Source: an uncultured Clostridia bacterium (GTDB taxonomy: Bacteria > Bacillota > Clostridia > TANB77 > CAG-508). From it: DNA of 64,000 nucleotides. Of the stretch, positions 1 through 9,057 are shown piece by piece; the first letter of the stretch is position 1; each line of letters opens with the position of its first letter. The notes beneath the pieces were generated by a model. That model saw only the letters and a list, made by a program, of their open reading frames with translations, was not told the origin of the DNA and did no database searches. The DNA lies in assembly GCA_934129895.1 (NCBI GenBank), contig CAKOWY010000001.1, positions 558,001 through 622,000 of the forward strand, read 5' to 3'. The position numbers and the translations under genes were made by a program.

Positions 1-798
1 ATTTTGAGCTTGTACTGTTAATACTCCATTTAAGAAATAAAATACTCTTTCATTTGCTTCATCTAAATAATATTTTGTTCCATTAAATTTTACATATTTG
101 TAATTTCCAGCTTGTATTCCTTTTACTCCATCTTTATCTTCTACTGCTGGTAATGTTTCTTCTAATGTTTCAAAATTTATCTTTACTCCATTATATGTTA
201 CTTCTAGACTATCTGATCTATAATCTATTCCGTCTACAAGATATCCTGATTCTTCTATATAATTTCCATCTATTGTTCCTGTTATTGATATAAAATTATC
301 TAATGCATATGTTATTACTACATCTATGTTATTTTTATTATATCTTGCACTATATGATATATACGGTTTTAATCCTGATATAGTTTCTCCATTATTATCT
401 ACCTGGTTTCCATCTGCATCTGTTAAATAATTTGTATTTTGAAATTTTGAGTATATATAAAATCCATCATACATCGTATATACTATTGCCGGAATATATT
501 CATCCATCTCGTCTTCACTATATCCATTTAAACTAAATGTTGATTTTAACGATTCTTTAAATGTATTTACTGATGCTTCTACATCTCTTATTTTTGAATT
601 TGCTATCTCTGATGTTGAACTATTTATTGTGTTTATTTGCAATGCTTTTATTGCATCCAGCGTTGCTGCCGTAAGTTTTGTGTCATATTCTGTCTGTACT
701 GTTACTGTTTGAATTTGTAATTGTGTAAATATTGATAGTACTATTGTTATCGGCAATATTATAATTACAAATATTAGTGCTAGTTCTTGTATTTTCAT
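1..798 (-). CDS. Partial large surface protein, second copy of the N-terminus of the InlB-repeat protein
   Basis: The 3' part lies outside the window; 266 codons are visible. The start ATG (796-798) follows a strong AAGGGGG ribosome site 21 bases after the nrdG stop, so it is probably co-transcribed with nrdG. It encodes one N-terminal hydrophobic helix (about residues 6-24) and then an extracellular-looking domain of no recognised family. Line-by-line comparison with 4644-5441 shows one difference in 798 bases: 732 is T against C at 5375, giving Ile instead of Val at residue 23. Identity stops just 5' of the start codon. Whether the hidden part carries the same repeats cannot be known here. 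Confidence 0.85.
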   Translation of the reverse strand, partial: MKIQELALIFVIIILPITIVLSIFTQLQIQTVTVQTEYDTKLTAATLDAIKALQINTINSSTSEIANSKIRDVEASVNTFKESLKSTFSLNGYSEDEMDEYIPAIVYTMYDGFYIYSKFQNTNYLTDADGNQVDNNGETISGLKPYISYSARYNKNNIDVVITYALDNFISITGTIDGNYIEESGYLVDGIDYRSDSLEVTYNGVKINFETLEETLPAVEDKDGVKGIQAGNYKYVKFNGTKYYLDEANERVFYFLNGVLTVQAQN

Positions 799-819
799 TT
801 GTTTATCCCCCTTTTTTCT

Positions 820-1341
820 TTAAACTTCATAACCAACAACTTTATGAACTTTTAATGATTCTTTTACATCAATTATTCTTTGATTTGATGATCCTCTAAA
901 TTTTAAGTTTAAATCCTTTTTATTTTCTTCAAATTTTCCATCAACTAAAACATCTATATAAGACATTAATTCTTTAGTTTCTTTCCAATTTTCAAACATC
1001 TTTCCCATTACATCTTCATCAAATGTATACCCTGTATAGCACCATATATTTTTATTTGGTAATTCTTCTTTTATCCTTTTTACTAGTGGAAGTAATCCTT
1101 TTTGATTTGTATATTCTAGTGGTTCTCCTCCCAATATTGAGAGCCCTGAAACATAGGGATGGTTCAATTCTTGGATTATTTTACTTACTTCTTTTTCAGT
1201 AAATTCTTTTCCATAATTAAAATCCCATGCTTGGGAATTAAAGCATCCCTTACAATGATGGGTACATCCACTTACAAATAATGATACTCTTACTCCTTTT
1301 CCATTCGCTACGTCTGCAATTTTTATGTCTGCATAGTTCAT
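820..1341 (-). CDS. nrdG: Anaerobic ribonucleoside-triphosphate reductase activating protein
   Basis: NrdG is a radical-SAM enzyme that installs the glycyl radical on the class III reductase NrdD, allowing dNTP synthesis without oxygen. The 173-aa length is normal. The Fe-S cluster motif CxxxCxxC is seen as CTHHCKGC at about residues 26-33, followed by FNSQAWDF, and the SAM-binding GGEP-type motif appears as LGGEPL near residue 71. A GGAGG site precedes the ATG. No nrdD lies beside it. Instead it sits between two near-identical surface-protein 5' ends and has its own promoter (1385-1413), so its neighbours suggest rearrangement around it. Confidence 0.95.
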   Translation of the reverse strand: MNYADIKIADVANGKGVRVSLFVSGCTHHCKGCFNSQAWDFNYGKEFTEKEVSKIIQELNHPYVSGLSILGGEPLEYTNQKGLLPLVKRIKEELPNKNIWCYTGYTFDEDVMGKMFENWKETKELMSYIDVLVDGKFEENKKDLNLKFRGSSNQRIIDVKESLKVHKVVGYEV

Positions 1342-1384
1342 AATCTTTTCCTCCGTAATATTGGATAATCTTTTTATATTTTAC

Positions 1385-1413
1385 ATTATAACAATGGTTA
1401 TAAATAATTTCAA
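1385..1413 (-). promoter_or_regulatory. Sigma-A-type promoter for nrdG
   Basis: On the minus strand TTGAAA is followed by 17 bases and TATAAT, about 45 bases upstream of the nrdG start. It lies between the terminator of the upstream surface-protein gene and nrdG, so it can drive nrdG and the partial gene after it. Confidence 0.7.
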
Positions 1414-1448
1414 CAATTTTTTTATTTTTTTGTAATATTATTTTTCCA

Positions 1449-1478
1449 TAAAAAAAATAGGTATTAAAATACCTATTT
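1449..1478 (-). terminator. Rho-independent terminator after the InlB-repeat gene
   Basis: Minus-strand hairpin AATAGGTAT / ATACCTATT with a 4-base loop, directly after the stop codon at 1479, followed by a long run of T. Confidence 0.85.
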
Positions 1479-4400
1479 TTATTCAAAGTTTACTGTTAAA
1501 TTAAATTTTGCCCATTTTGCTCCTCCGGAATCAATACTTGTTGAATATCTATATCTTACTCTTATTGCATAATACGTTGTATTTGGCCATATATCAACAT
1601 TTTGCCAGTAACTTCTATCTTTTCCAAAATTCCATTTAAATTTATCTGAACTAGCTGGTCCCCATATAGTAACCCAGTCTGAACCATTATATCCATCCAT
1701 TGCTAAACTAAAAAATCTATCGCTCCACATATCATTTGCTCCCATTCCAATTGAACCGTAAATTCTAGTAATTTTTCTATTTTCTCCAAACCATATTTCA
1801 TTACCACATGTTCTCCAATCTGATGATAATGCATTTGGAGTAGAAGAACTATCCGAATAATCTGCACTTGTTAATTTCCATACTGCAAATAATGTTTGCC
1901 CCTGTTTAAATGTATATGATGTTCCTGCTTTATATACTACACTTCCATTTCTTTCAGTTGCCCATCCTTTAAATGCATAATTCTTTCTACTTGGTGATCC
2001 CACATTTAAAGATTCACCTTTATATATTGTTTGATTTTGAGGCATATTACTTACCGAATCCGACGTATTTGAATCAAATATTATATTTATTTGTTCATGT
2101 TCCCAATGTGCATATAATGTAGTATTTGTTTTTAATATAAGCTGTGTTATTTGATTTCCACCACTAGGCTCATCATACCATCCCAAGAATTTCCAATTTT
2201 CTTTAATTGGATCATTAACTGGATCATTTTTTCTTATATATATCGTTGTTCCATAATTATATGTTAGGGGTATCTGATTTTTTCCATCTATTGTTCCACC
2301 ATTTGCATTAAAAGTTACTGTATATTGATTTATCTTCCAATGTGCATATATTGTTTTATTTGCTGTAAATGTATATGAATTTATTCGATTTCCACCATCT
2401 GTATTGTCATACCATCCTTGGAATGTATATCCTTCTCTTTGTGGATATGGAAAATCGTCTCTCGTCGTCATATAGTCTTCTGTATAACTTTTTGGATCTA
2501 CCGCTCCTCCATTTGCCTCAAATGTTAATGTATATCTTACTTTTGTCCATTGTGCTACTAGTGTTACATCTTTTGCACCTATTCTATAATTTTCCCCTGC
2601 ATTATATATTCTTGAACCATCTGACCATCCTTTAAATTCATAATGATTTCTTTGTGGTTCTTTTAATGGTATTAATGTTCCATAATTTTCTTCAAATTGT
2701 AGTGGTCCTTCTACTGTTGCTGGATCTTTGCTATCTCCTGCTGGATCTAATATCAATTTATATTTATTTATTGTCCATTTTGCTACTAATATTATATCTT
2801 GTGCATAATGCATTGTATATCTTCCACCATATGTTTCTGGTGTTGAACTATCTCCATAATACCATCCCATAAATGTATATCCTTCTTTTGTTGCTACTGG
2901 TATTGTTATTGTTGAATCATATTGTACATTATATACATTTGGATTTAACGCATTTCCTGTATTTACATCTAATGTTATCTTATATGTATTTGCTTGCCAT
3001 CTTGCTTGTAATGTTACATTTTTATTTATTATATAATTTCCTAATTCTACTTTTGTATTTCCATCATACCATCCTAAAAATGTATATCCTGTTCTTTTTG
3101 GTTCTGTTAAAACAAATGTCTTTGTACTATCATCATCATCCACATATACTGTTTGGTTTTCTGGTCCTTGAACTGTTCCTCCATTTCCATCTAATATCAA
3201 TTTATATTCATGATGTGTCCATTGAGCTGTAAATGACATATTTTTTGTTATTGATATCTGTTGTCCTGGATTGTATATATTTCCATCTTGATCTTTCCAA
3301 TTATTAAATGTATATGCATAATCCTCTCCATGTTTTCCTGGTTGAGTTATTGCATTGGCTATTGTTATCGTATTTGCTGCATCATTTCTTGTTATATCAA
3401 ATTCTTGGAATAATGATTCTATTCTTTCTGAATTGTATGTATATCCATTATAATAATCTACCGTTCTCCACCTTTTTGATATGTATATTGGATAAAATAT
3501 ACATGTCTCTTTTACTATTTTCTTATTTCCATTTACATATACACCTGCTACATCATTTTCATTTAATGACCATCCATCAAACTCCCAAGAATGGTTATTC
3601 CAATGCGTCATCTCTGGTCCATTTATTGTTCTTTCTTCATTATATACTGCTGAATCAACATTTGCAACTGTATATGGTGTTTTATCTGGACCTCGATCTA
3701 CATACGCTATATCATACGTTTTTAACAATTCGTTTGAGTCTTTATATGCACCATATCTTTCTCTTGCTAGTGCTGTATAAAATGCTTGTGCTAGTGTTTT
3801 TACTCCTGATGAATTTTGTCCTTTACTTGCTACATATTTATATATATCTTTAAAATCTGTATATTGATTTTGATTTACTATACTATTATATGATCCATAA
3901 TAATTACTTAATGGATAATAATATTTTGTTGTCGTTCCACTTAATAAACTCTTTCTTTCAAAATCTAAATTTAATCTTCCATCTGCACTTGATTGCATCA
4001 ATCCTAAACCTGTTGTTATTTTTACATTATCTGCTGTTTCTAAGTATGTATCTCCTATCTTATGATAAAATCCATCATTTCCTAGTACGTATATATCTTC
4101 TTCTGTTACTGCTTCTTTGTTTTCTGAATTGTTTACTATTGTATATCCATTATATACTTTTCCACCTAAATCTATTCCTTGTACAAAGCTTATTACACTT
4201 ATATTATTTAATACTCTATTCCATTCATCATCTGTTAGTTCTGGCATTTCAAAGTCTGTTCCTACTGATGTATCATAATTTGCTATTGCTGTTGATAAGT
4301 TTGTTTTTATTTTACTTTTTATTACTTCTAGTCTATGTTGGTTAAATGTTGATGTTTCATTTTCTATGTTTTTTTCTATATCGCTTCCATCTGTTTTATT

Positions 4401-5441
4401 ACTAAATTCAAATATCTTTCTGTTATCATTTGGAAATATTTTTTGTAATTCATAATCTCCATTTTCATTTACTACATAGTCTGTTGCATCGCTCCACTGT
4501 AAACTTGTTAGTTTTTGCAAATTTCCATTAGTGAATTTCTTTTTAAACTCATAAGCTTCTTTATAATATTCTCTTGCATTTCTATTATTTATTATTAAGT
4601 CTTTAAATTGATCATATAATTTTCTTGTACTTGTTGCTCCTTTATTTTGAGCTTGTACTGTTAATACTCCATTTAAGAAATAAAATACTCTTTCATTTGC
4701 TTCATCTAAATAATATTTTGTTCCATTAAATTTTACATATTTGTAATTTCCAGCTTGTATTCCTTTTACTCCATCTTTATCTTCTACTGCTGGTAATGTT
4801 TCTTCTAATGTTTCAAAATTTATCTTTACTCCATTATATGTTACTTCTAGACTATCTGATCTATAATCTATTCCGTCTACAAGATATCCTGATTCTTCTA
4901 TATAATTTCCATCTATTGTTCCTGTTATTGATATAAAATTATCTAATGCATATGTTATTACTACATCTATGTTATTTTTATTATATCTTGCACTATATGA
5001 TATATACGGTTTTAATCCTGATATAGTTTCTCCATTATTATCTACCTGGTTTCCATCTGCATCTGTTAAATAATTTGTATTTTGAAATTTTGAGTATATA
5101 TAAAATCCATCATACATCGTATATACTATTGCCGGAATATATTCATCCATCTCGTCTTCACTATATCCATTTAAACTAAATGTTGATTTTAACGATTCTT
5201 TAAATGTATTTACTGATGCTTCTACATCTCTTATTTTTGAATTTGCTATCTCTGATGTTGAACTATTTATTGTGTTTATTTGCAATGCTTTTATTGCATC
5301 CAGCGTTGCTGCCGTAAGTTTTGTGTCATATTCTGTCTGTACTGTTACTGTTTGAATTTGTAATTGTGTAAATACTGATAGTACTATTGTTATCGGCAAT
5401 ATTATAATTACAAATATTAGTGCTAGTTCTTGTATTTTCAT
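1479..5441 (-). CDS. Large secreted or membrane-anchored protein with InlB-type (Listeria-Bacteroides) repeats
   Basis: This 1320-aa protein has an N-terminal hydrophobic helix (residues 6-24), with few positive charges before it, resembling pilin-like or Tad-type anchors more than a cleaved signal peptide. Residues 25-600 match no family I recognise. Two degenerate repeats follow (about 600-739), then six clear repeats of about 70-78 aa (about 740-1185). Each carries a YxLxFxxNGG-type start, a central GYTFxGW and a closing LxAxW, as in the Flg_new/InlB_B family of surface proteins. Residues 1190-1320 are rich in Trp and Tyr and may be a beta-sandwich. There is no LPxTG signal at the C-terminus, so sortase anchoring is unlikely. 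Function is probably extracellular; the ligand is unknown. Confidence 0.85.
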   Translation of the reverse strand: MKIQELALIFVIIILPITIVLSVFTQLQIQTVTVQTEYDTKLTAATLDAIKALQINTINSSTSEIANSKIRDVEASVNTFKESLKSTFSLNGYSEDEMDEYIPAIVYTMYDGFYIYSKFQNTNYLTDADGNQVDNNGETISGLKPYISYSARYNKNNIDVVITYALDNFISITGTIDGNYIEESGYLVDGIDYRSDSLEVTYNGVKINFETLEETLPAVEDKDGVKGIQAGNYKYVKFNGTKYYLDEANERVFYFLNGVLTVQAQNKGATSTRKLYDQFKDLIINNRNAREYYKEAYEFKKKFTNGNLQKLTSLQWSDATDYVVNENGDYELQKIFPNDNRKIFEFSNKTDGSDIEKNIENETSTFNQHRLEVIKSKIKTNLSTAIANYDTSVGTDFEMPELTDDEWNRVLNNISVISFVQGIDLGGKVYNGYTIVNNSENKEAVTEEDIYVLGNDGFYHKIGDTYLETADNVKITTGLGLMQSSADGRLNLDFERKSLLSGTTTKYYYPLSNYYGSYNSIVNQNQYTDFKDIYKYVASKGQNSSGVKTLAQAFYTALARERYGAYKDSNELLKTYDIAYVDRGPDKTPYTVANVDSAVYNEERTINGPEMTHWNNHSWEFDGWSLNENDVAGVYVNGNKKIVKETCIFYPIYISKRWRTVDYYNGYTYNSERIESLFQEFDITRNDAANTITIANAITQPGKHGEDYAYTFNNWKDQDGNIYNPGQQISITKNMSFTAQWTHHEYKLILDGNGGTVQGPENQTVYVDDDDSTKTFVLTEPKRTGYTFLGWYDGNTKVELGNYIINKNVTLQARWQANTYKITLDVNTGNALNPNVYNVQYDSTITIPVATKEGYTFMGWYYGDSSTPETYGGRYTMHYAQDIILVAKWTINKYKLILDPAGDSKDPATVEGPLQFEENYGTLIPLKEPQRNHYEFKGWSDGSRIYNAGENYRIGAKDVTLVAQWTKVRYTLTFEANGGAVDPKSYTEDYMTTRDDFPYPQREGYTFQGWYDNTDGGNRINSYTFTANKTIYAHWKINQYTVTFNANGGTIDGKNQIPLTYNYGTTIYIRKNDPVNDPIKENWKFLGWYDEPSGGNQITQLILKTNTTLYAHWEHEQINIIFDSNTSDSVSNMPQNQTIYKGESLNVGSPSRKNYAFKGWATERNGSVVYKAGTSYTFKQGQTLFAVWKLTSADYSDSSSTPNALSSDWRTCGNEIWFGENRKITRIYGSIGMGANDMWSDRFFSLAMDGYNGSDWVTIWGPASSDKFKWNFGKDRSYWQNVDIWPNTTYYAIRVRYRYSTSIDSGGAKWAKFNLTVNFE
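4644..5441. repeat. 798-bp direct repeat, copy 2 (copy 1 is 1-798)
   Basis: This interval matches 1-798 at 797 of 798 positions in the same orientation, offset 4643. It covers the first 266 codons of the two large surface-protein genes. Upstream of the two start codons the sequences differ at once (GTTTATCCCC against CGTATCTCTC on the plus strand), so the shared boundary is the start codon. The other boundary is cut by the window edge, so the true repeat may be longer. Confidence 0.95.
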
Positions 5442-5525
5442 TCGTATCTCTCCTTATAAATCCCCTATATATCATTTTACCTATTAATATCACTTTTTGT
5501 CAATAGATAACATTAGAAATTCACA

Positions 5526-5564
5526 CAAAAAATACCAATAGTTTTATTAATTTTACTATTGGCA
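5526..5564 (-). terminator. Rho-independent terminator after ftsH
   Basis: Minus-strand stem CCAATAGT / ACTATTGG followed by TTTTTT, 12 bases beyond the ftsH stop codon. It separates ftsH from the surface-protein gene. Confidence 0.85.
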
Positions 5565-5575
5565 TTTTTACTTTA

Positions 5576-7381
5576 CTAATTATTTTCAAATATTTTATCG
5601 AATTCTTCTCCTTCGATTTTTTCTTTTTCCATTAGTATACCAGCAACTATATGAAGTTTATCAATATGTTCTGTTAAGATTCTTACTGCTCTTTCATAAG
5701 CTGTTTGAATTATCTTTTTAACTTCTTCATCTATTAAAGCAGCTGTTTCTTCTGAATAATCTTTTGTCTGAGCAAAATCTCTTCCTAAGAATACTTCACC
5801 TTGACCTCCACCAAACATTACTGTTCCTACTCTATCACTCATTCCATATTTTGTAACCATATTTCTAGCAATTTGTGATGCTCTTTCTATATCATTACTT
5901 GCTCCTGTTGAAATATCATTTAATATTATTGCCTCAGCAACTCTTCCTCCTAATAATGATACTATATTCTCTTCCATTTCTGTTTTTGACATGAATGATT
6001 TGTCTTCTGTTGGTCTATACATTGTATATCCACCAGCCATACCTCTTGGTACAATTGATATTTGATGTACAGGGTCTTGTGTTGGTAAATATCTACTTAC
6101 AACAGCATGACCTGCTTCATGATATGCTACTAGTCTGTTTTCTTTTTCACTTCTAACTCTTGTTTTCTTTTCAGGTCCCATAGTTACTTTTACCATGGCA
6201 TCTTCTATTTCTTTCATTCCAATTTCTTTATAATTTCTTCTTGCTGCTAATAATGCTGCTTCATTTAATACATTTTCCAAATCTGCTCCAGCAAATCCTG
6301 ATGTATTTTTTGCTATTACTTTTAAATCAACATCATCTGCTAATTTTTTCTTTCTTGCATGTACTTCAAGTATTTGCTCTCTTGCTTTTACATCTGGGCT
6401 TCCAACTACTATTTGTCTGTCAAATCTTCCAGCTCTTAATAATGCTTTGTCTAATACATCTGGTCTATTTGTTGCTGCTAAAATTATAACACCTTCATTA
6501 TCTGAAAATCCGTCCATTTCAACTAGCAATTGATTTAGTGTTTGTTCTCTTTCATCATGTCCTCCACCTAGTCCAGCACCTCTTTGACGTCCAACAGCAT
6601 CAATTTCATCTATAAATACTATACATGGTGCATTCTTTTTAGCTTGTTCAAATAAATCTCTTACTCTTGAAGCTCCAACACCAACAAACATTTCTACGAA
6701 ATCTGATCCACTTATTGTATAAAATGGTACTCCTGCTTCTCCTGCTACAGCTTTTGCTAATAAAGTTTTTCCTGTACCTGGTTGTCCTACTAATAATACT
6801 CCTTTTGGAATTCTTGCTCCCATATCTGTAAATTTTTTAGGATTCTTTAAGAATTCAACAATTTCCTCTAATTCTTCTTTTTCTTCATCTACTCCAGCGA
6901 CATCATCAAATGTAACTCTGTTCTTTTCACCTGCATTTACCATTCTTGCTCTACTTTTTCCAAATGTCATTGATTTTGTTCCATTTTGATTATTTCCTGT
7001 CATCATTATAAACCAGAATATTAAGAAAATTATTAGTAATCCAAATGGTGTTATTAAACTTAATACTGTTATCCACATTGATTCTTTTTCTTCTTCTAAT
7101 GAAAATGCACCTGTTTTTAAATAATCTTGTGCATAATCCATAAAACTATCTAAACTTGGAATATTTACTTCTTTTTCTGATTTAGGATCTTTCATCTTTA
7201 CAGTTGCTTTAGTTCCTGTTGATGATATCTTTATACTCTCAACCTCTTCATTTTCGATACTTGATATTAATTCTGAATAAGTAATCTTTGAATTATTATT
7301 TTCCATTATTGATGATAATAATACAACTACTATCACTCCAATTATTAACCATATTGCTAATGTTTTTATTCTTTTTTTCAA
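5576..7381 (-). CDS. ftsH: ATP-dependent zinc metalloprotease FtsH
   Basis: FtsH is a membrane-bound hexameric AAA+ protease that degrades damaged membrane proteins and short-lived regulators. The 601-aa protein has two N-terminal membrane segments (about 8-25 and 105-127) flanking an extracellular domain, Walker A GQPGTGKT near residue 199, Walker B VFIDEID, and the zinc motif HEAGH near residue 422. The start codon is TTG (7379-7381), chosen because AAAGGA lies 9-10 bases upstream and the first residues MKKRIK fit the family. tilS lies just upstream, as in many Firmicutes. In Bacillus subtilis FtsH degrades SpoVM, which is also present here (24664-24738). Confidence 0.98.
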   Translation of the reverse strand: MKKRIKTLAIWLIIGVIVVVLLSSIMENNNSKITYSELISSIENEEVESIKISSTGTKATVKMKDPKSEKEVNIPSLDSFMDYAQDYLKTGAFSLEEEKESMWITVLSLITPFGLLIIFLIFWFIMMTGNNQNGTKSMTFGKSRARMVNAGEKNRVTFDDVAGVDEEKEELEEIVEFLKNPKKFTDMGARIPKGVLLVGQPGTGKTLLAKAVAGEAGVPFYTISGSDFVEMFVGVGASRVRDLFEQAKKNAPCIVFIDEIDAVGRQRGAGLGGGHDEREQTLNQLLVEMDGFSDNEGVIILAATNRPDVLDKALLRAGRFDRQIVVGSPDVKAREQILEVHARKKKLADDVDLKVIAKNTSGFAGADLENVLNEAALLAARRNYKEIGMKEIEDAMVKVTMGPEKKTRVRSEKENRLVAYHEAGHAVVSRYLPTQDPVHQISIVPRGMAGGYTMYRPTEDKSFMSKTEMEENIVSLLGGRVAEAIILNDISTGASNDIERASQIARNMVTKYGMSDRVGTVMFGGGQGEVFLGRDFAQTKDYSEETAALIDEEVKKIIQTAYERAVRILTEHIDKLHIVAGILMEKEKIEGEEFDKIFENN

Positions 7382-7455
7382 GTTATCACATTCCTTTCTC
7401 TATTAGACACAACTTTATAGAAATTTTATGTCTTCTTTGTTTTTTTACACTGAAA

Positions 7456-7484
7456 ACTATAACATACCTTTTTTTTATTTTCAA
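7456..7484 (-). promoter_or_regulatory. Candidate sigma-A promoter for ftsH
   Basis: Minus-strand TTGAAA, 17-base spacer, TATAGT, in the 154-base gap between tilS and ftsH. It would give ftsH its own transcript in addition to read-through from tilS. Confidence 0.55.
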
Positions 7485-7535
7485 TAGTTTTTTGTGATTT
7501 TTTTATGTCTTTTTTGTTACATTTTTCCAGCTTTT

Positions 7536-8528
7536 CTACGGATTATCAACCTTTATAAGATTTATTTTTTTGTCTTTTATAAGAACCTTTAAATTTTTGT
7601 TTGGTTTTAAAAATTTGTTTCCTATATTATTATTACACAATTTTATTATATCTTCTAAATTTACTTTTTCTATTCCTTGTGTTGATCCAAATATTTTTCT
7701 TACAGATAATAATATAATTCTATTTTGTATAACTTTGTCTAATTTATTAAATTCCTTTAACTTTAATTCTATTTTATCTGTACTTTCTAAAATACATATT
7801 TTTTTATATTCCACAATTGAAGTATCTTCTATATATCTATCTTCTGATGCTATTACATCTGAAAGTCTTGTTATTGTTTCTATTATATTAGGATTGAATT
7901 CTTGTTTTATATATGGTATTACTATATTTCTTATTTTATTTCTTGTATATTCGTTTTCAAAATTTGTTTTATCTATACGTGGATTCAATTTGTTATCTTC
8001 GCAATATTTTTCAATTTCAGTTCTATCACATTCTATCAATGGTCTTATATATTTTTCATCCCTTTTAGGTTCTATTCCTTTTAATCCTGAAATTCCACTT
8101 CCCCTAAGTATATGCATTATTATTGTTTCTACTTTATCATTTTTATTATGTGCAATTGCAATTTTATTTGACTTTGTTTCTATTAAGACTTCTTCAAAAT
8201 AATTATATCTTACTTCTCTTCCAGCTTCTTCTGTTCCTATTTTTTTATCTTGAGCAATTGTTGGAACATCTATTTTTTTTGAAAAACATTTTATATTATA
8301 TTTTTCACAATATTTTTTTACATATTCCTCATCTGCATCTGCTTCTTTTCCCCTAATATTGTGATTTATATGTGCAACATACATTTCAAAATTCATCTCA
8401 TCTTTTATTTGCCTTAAAATATCTAACATTGCAATTGAATCTGGTCCACCAGATACACCTAATACTATTTTGTCTTTTGAATTTATTAAGTTATACTTTT
8501 TTATAGTTTCCATTACTTTTTGTTTCAT
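7536..8528 (-). CDS. tilS: tRNA(Ile)-lysidine synthase, short form
   Basis: TilS adds lysine to C34 of the CAU anticodon of tRNA-Ile, so that it reads AUA. The PP-loop ATP-binding motif SGGPDS is at residues 26-31, followed by AHINHNIRG and the conserved GREVRYNYF. I use the ATG at 8526-8528, because AGAAGGAGATGAG lies just upstream; an in-frame start 11 codons earlier lacks a site. The product is 330 aa, shorter than the roughly 430-470 aa of most bacterial TilS, so it is reduced in the C-terminal region, as in the short Aquifex enzyme. It lies upstream of ftsH on the same strand. Confidence 0.93.
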   Translation of the reverse strand: MKQKVMETIKKYNLINSKDKIVLGVSGGPDSIAMLDILRQIKDEMNFEMYVAHINHNIRGKEADADEEYVKKYCEKYNIKCFSKKIDVPTIAQDKKIGTEEAGREVRYNYFEEVLIETKSNKIAIAHNKNDKVETIIMHILRGSGISGLKGIEPKRDEKYIRPLIECDRTEIEKYCEDNKLNPRIDKTNFENEYTRNKIRNIVIPYIKQEFNPNIIETITRLSDVIASEDRYIEDTSIVEYKKICILESTDKIELKLKEFNKLDKVIQNRIILLSVRKIFGSTQGIEKVNLEDIIKLCNNNIGNKFLKPNKNLKVLIKDKKINLIKVDNP

Positions 8529-8552
8529 TTTTGTCTCATCTCCTTCTAGCGA

Positions 8553-8585
8553 ACAAACCATCCCAAAAACAAAGGGATGGTTTGT
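8553..8585. other. Strong stem-loop between the orphan small gene and tilS
   Basis: A perfect 12-bp inverted repeat, ACAAACCATCCC and GGGATGGTTTGT, with a 9-base A-rich loop. No T-run follows on either strand, so it is not a classic terminator. On the minus strand it sits about 10 bases before the tilS ribosome site and could mark an mRNA end, a processing site or an attenuator. Confidence 0.6.
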
Positions 8586-8633
8586 ATGGATTAAAACTTA
8601 AGGAACCCGTCCTTTAGTTTTATTTTAAAGTTG

Positions 8634-8954
8634 TTAGTAACCGATAGCCTTCGTGAGCTTCTTGAATTCCTTCACGATTGCCTTACGATTGGTTGCGTTG
8701 ACAATCCCAATCTTGTGTGCATCACTGCACTTGCTGGAGTAGAGATTCTCAATAGCCGTTACCAGCCACTTGACAAACTCAAACTGAGTCTTTTCGTCCT
8801 GTTCTTCCCAAGTAGAGAAAAGTTCAACATGGTTTTCCCCCTTTTTCTCGAATTTGTCCAGGCACGAAATCATTCTCCGTACCTCATTCTTCCCCATAAG
8901 CTCCTCCAAAAACTTAGGGAATTTCTTCAACTGGGTTACATTGGTTACTGCCAT
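8634..8954 (-). CDS. Orphan 106-aa protein, GC-richer than the host genes
   Basis: No family recognised. The protein is soluble, charged and probably alpha-helical, with no signal or membrane segment. I start at the ATG at 8952-8954 (MAVTNVTQ), because GGAGGT lies 6 bases upstream; an ATG five codons earlier overlaps that ribosome site. By hand count 8641-8760 is 47% G+C, against about 20-30% in neighbouring genes, and codon choice differs (GAG, TTC, AAG, CTC are frequent). It has its own promoter (9000-9028) and sits exactly between the dnaB stop and the tilS ribosome site. This fits recent acquisition; function unknown. Confidence 0.8.
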   Translation of the reverse strand: MAVTNVTQLKKFPKFLEELMGKNEVRRMISCLDKFEKKGENHVELFSTWEEQDEKTQFEFVKWLVTAIENLYSSKCSDAHKIGIVNATNRKAIVKEFKKLTKAIGY

Positions 8955-8999
8955 TTCACTTACCTCCATTTTTTCGAGTGGTTTTTGGCAAACGCATAT

Positions 9000-9028
9000 A
9001 TTATAACATTTATTTCTTATATTTGCAA
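9000..9028 (-). promoter_or_regulatory. Promoter of the orphan small gene
   Basis: Minus-strand TTGCAA, exactly 17 bases, TATAAT, about 45 bases upstream of the ATG at 8954. It lies in the short gap after the dnaB stop codon, so the orphan gene is independently transcribed. Confidence 0.75.
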
Positions 9029-9057
9029 CTCTTTTTTATCTTTTTAAGAATTTACTT

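Noticed and set aside
1250..1486. 78-aa minus-strand frame overlapping the nrdG start
   Set aside because: Lies over the nrdG promoter and the 5' part of nrdG in another frame; lysine/tyrosine-rich and without a ribosome site.
1870..3240. Regular repeats that might suggest a CRISPR or DNA repeat array
   Set aside because: They are divergent protein repeats of about 74 codons (InlB type), not short identical repeats with spacers.
2369..4345. Several long plus-strand reading frames (72-181 aa) opposite the InlB-repeat gene
   Set aside because: They are Leu/His/Tyr-rich, lack ribosome sites, and are shadows of AT-rich codons in the real gene. The same holds for most plus-strand frames opposite minus-strand genes.
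7570..8202. 210-aa plus-strand frame opposite tilS
   Set aside because: Fully inside the tilS coding region, with composition of an antisense shadow and no promoter or ribosome site.
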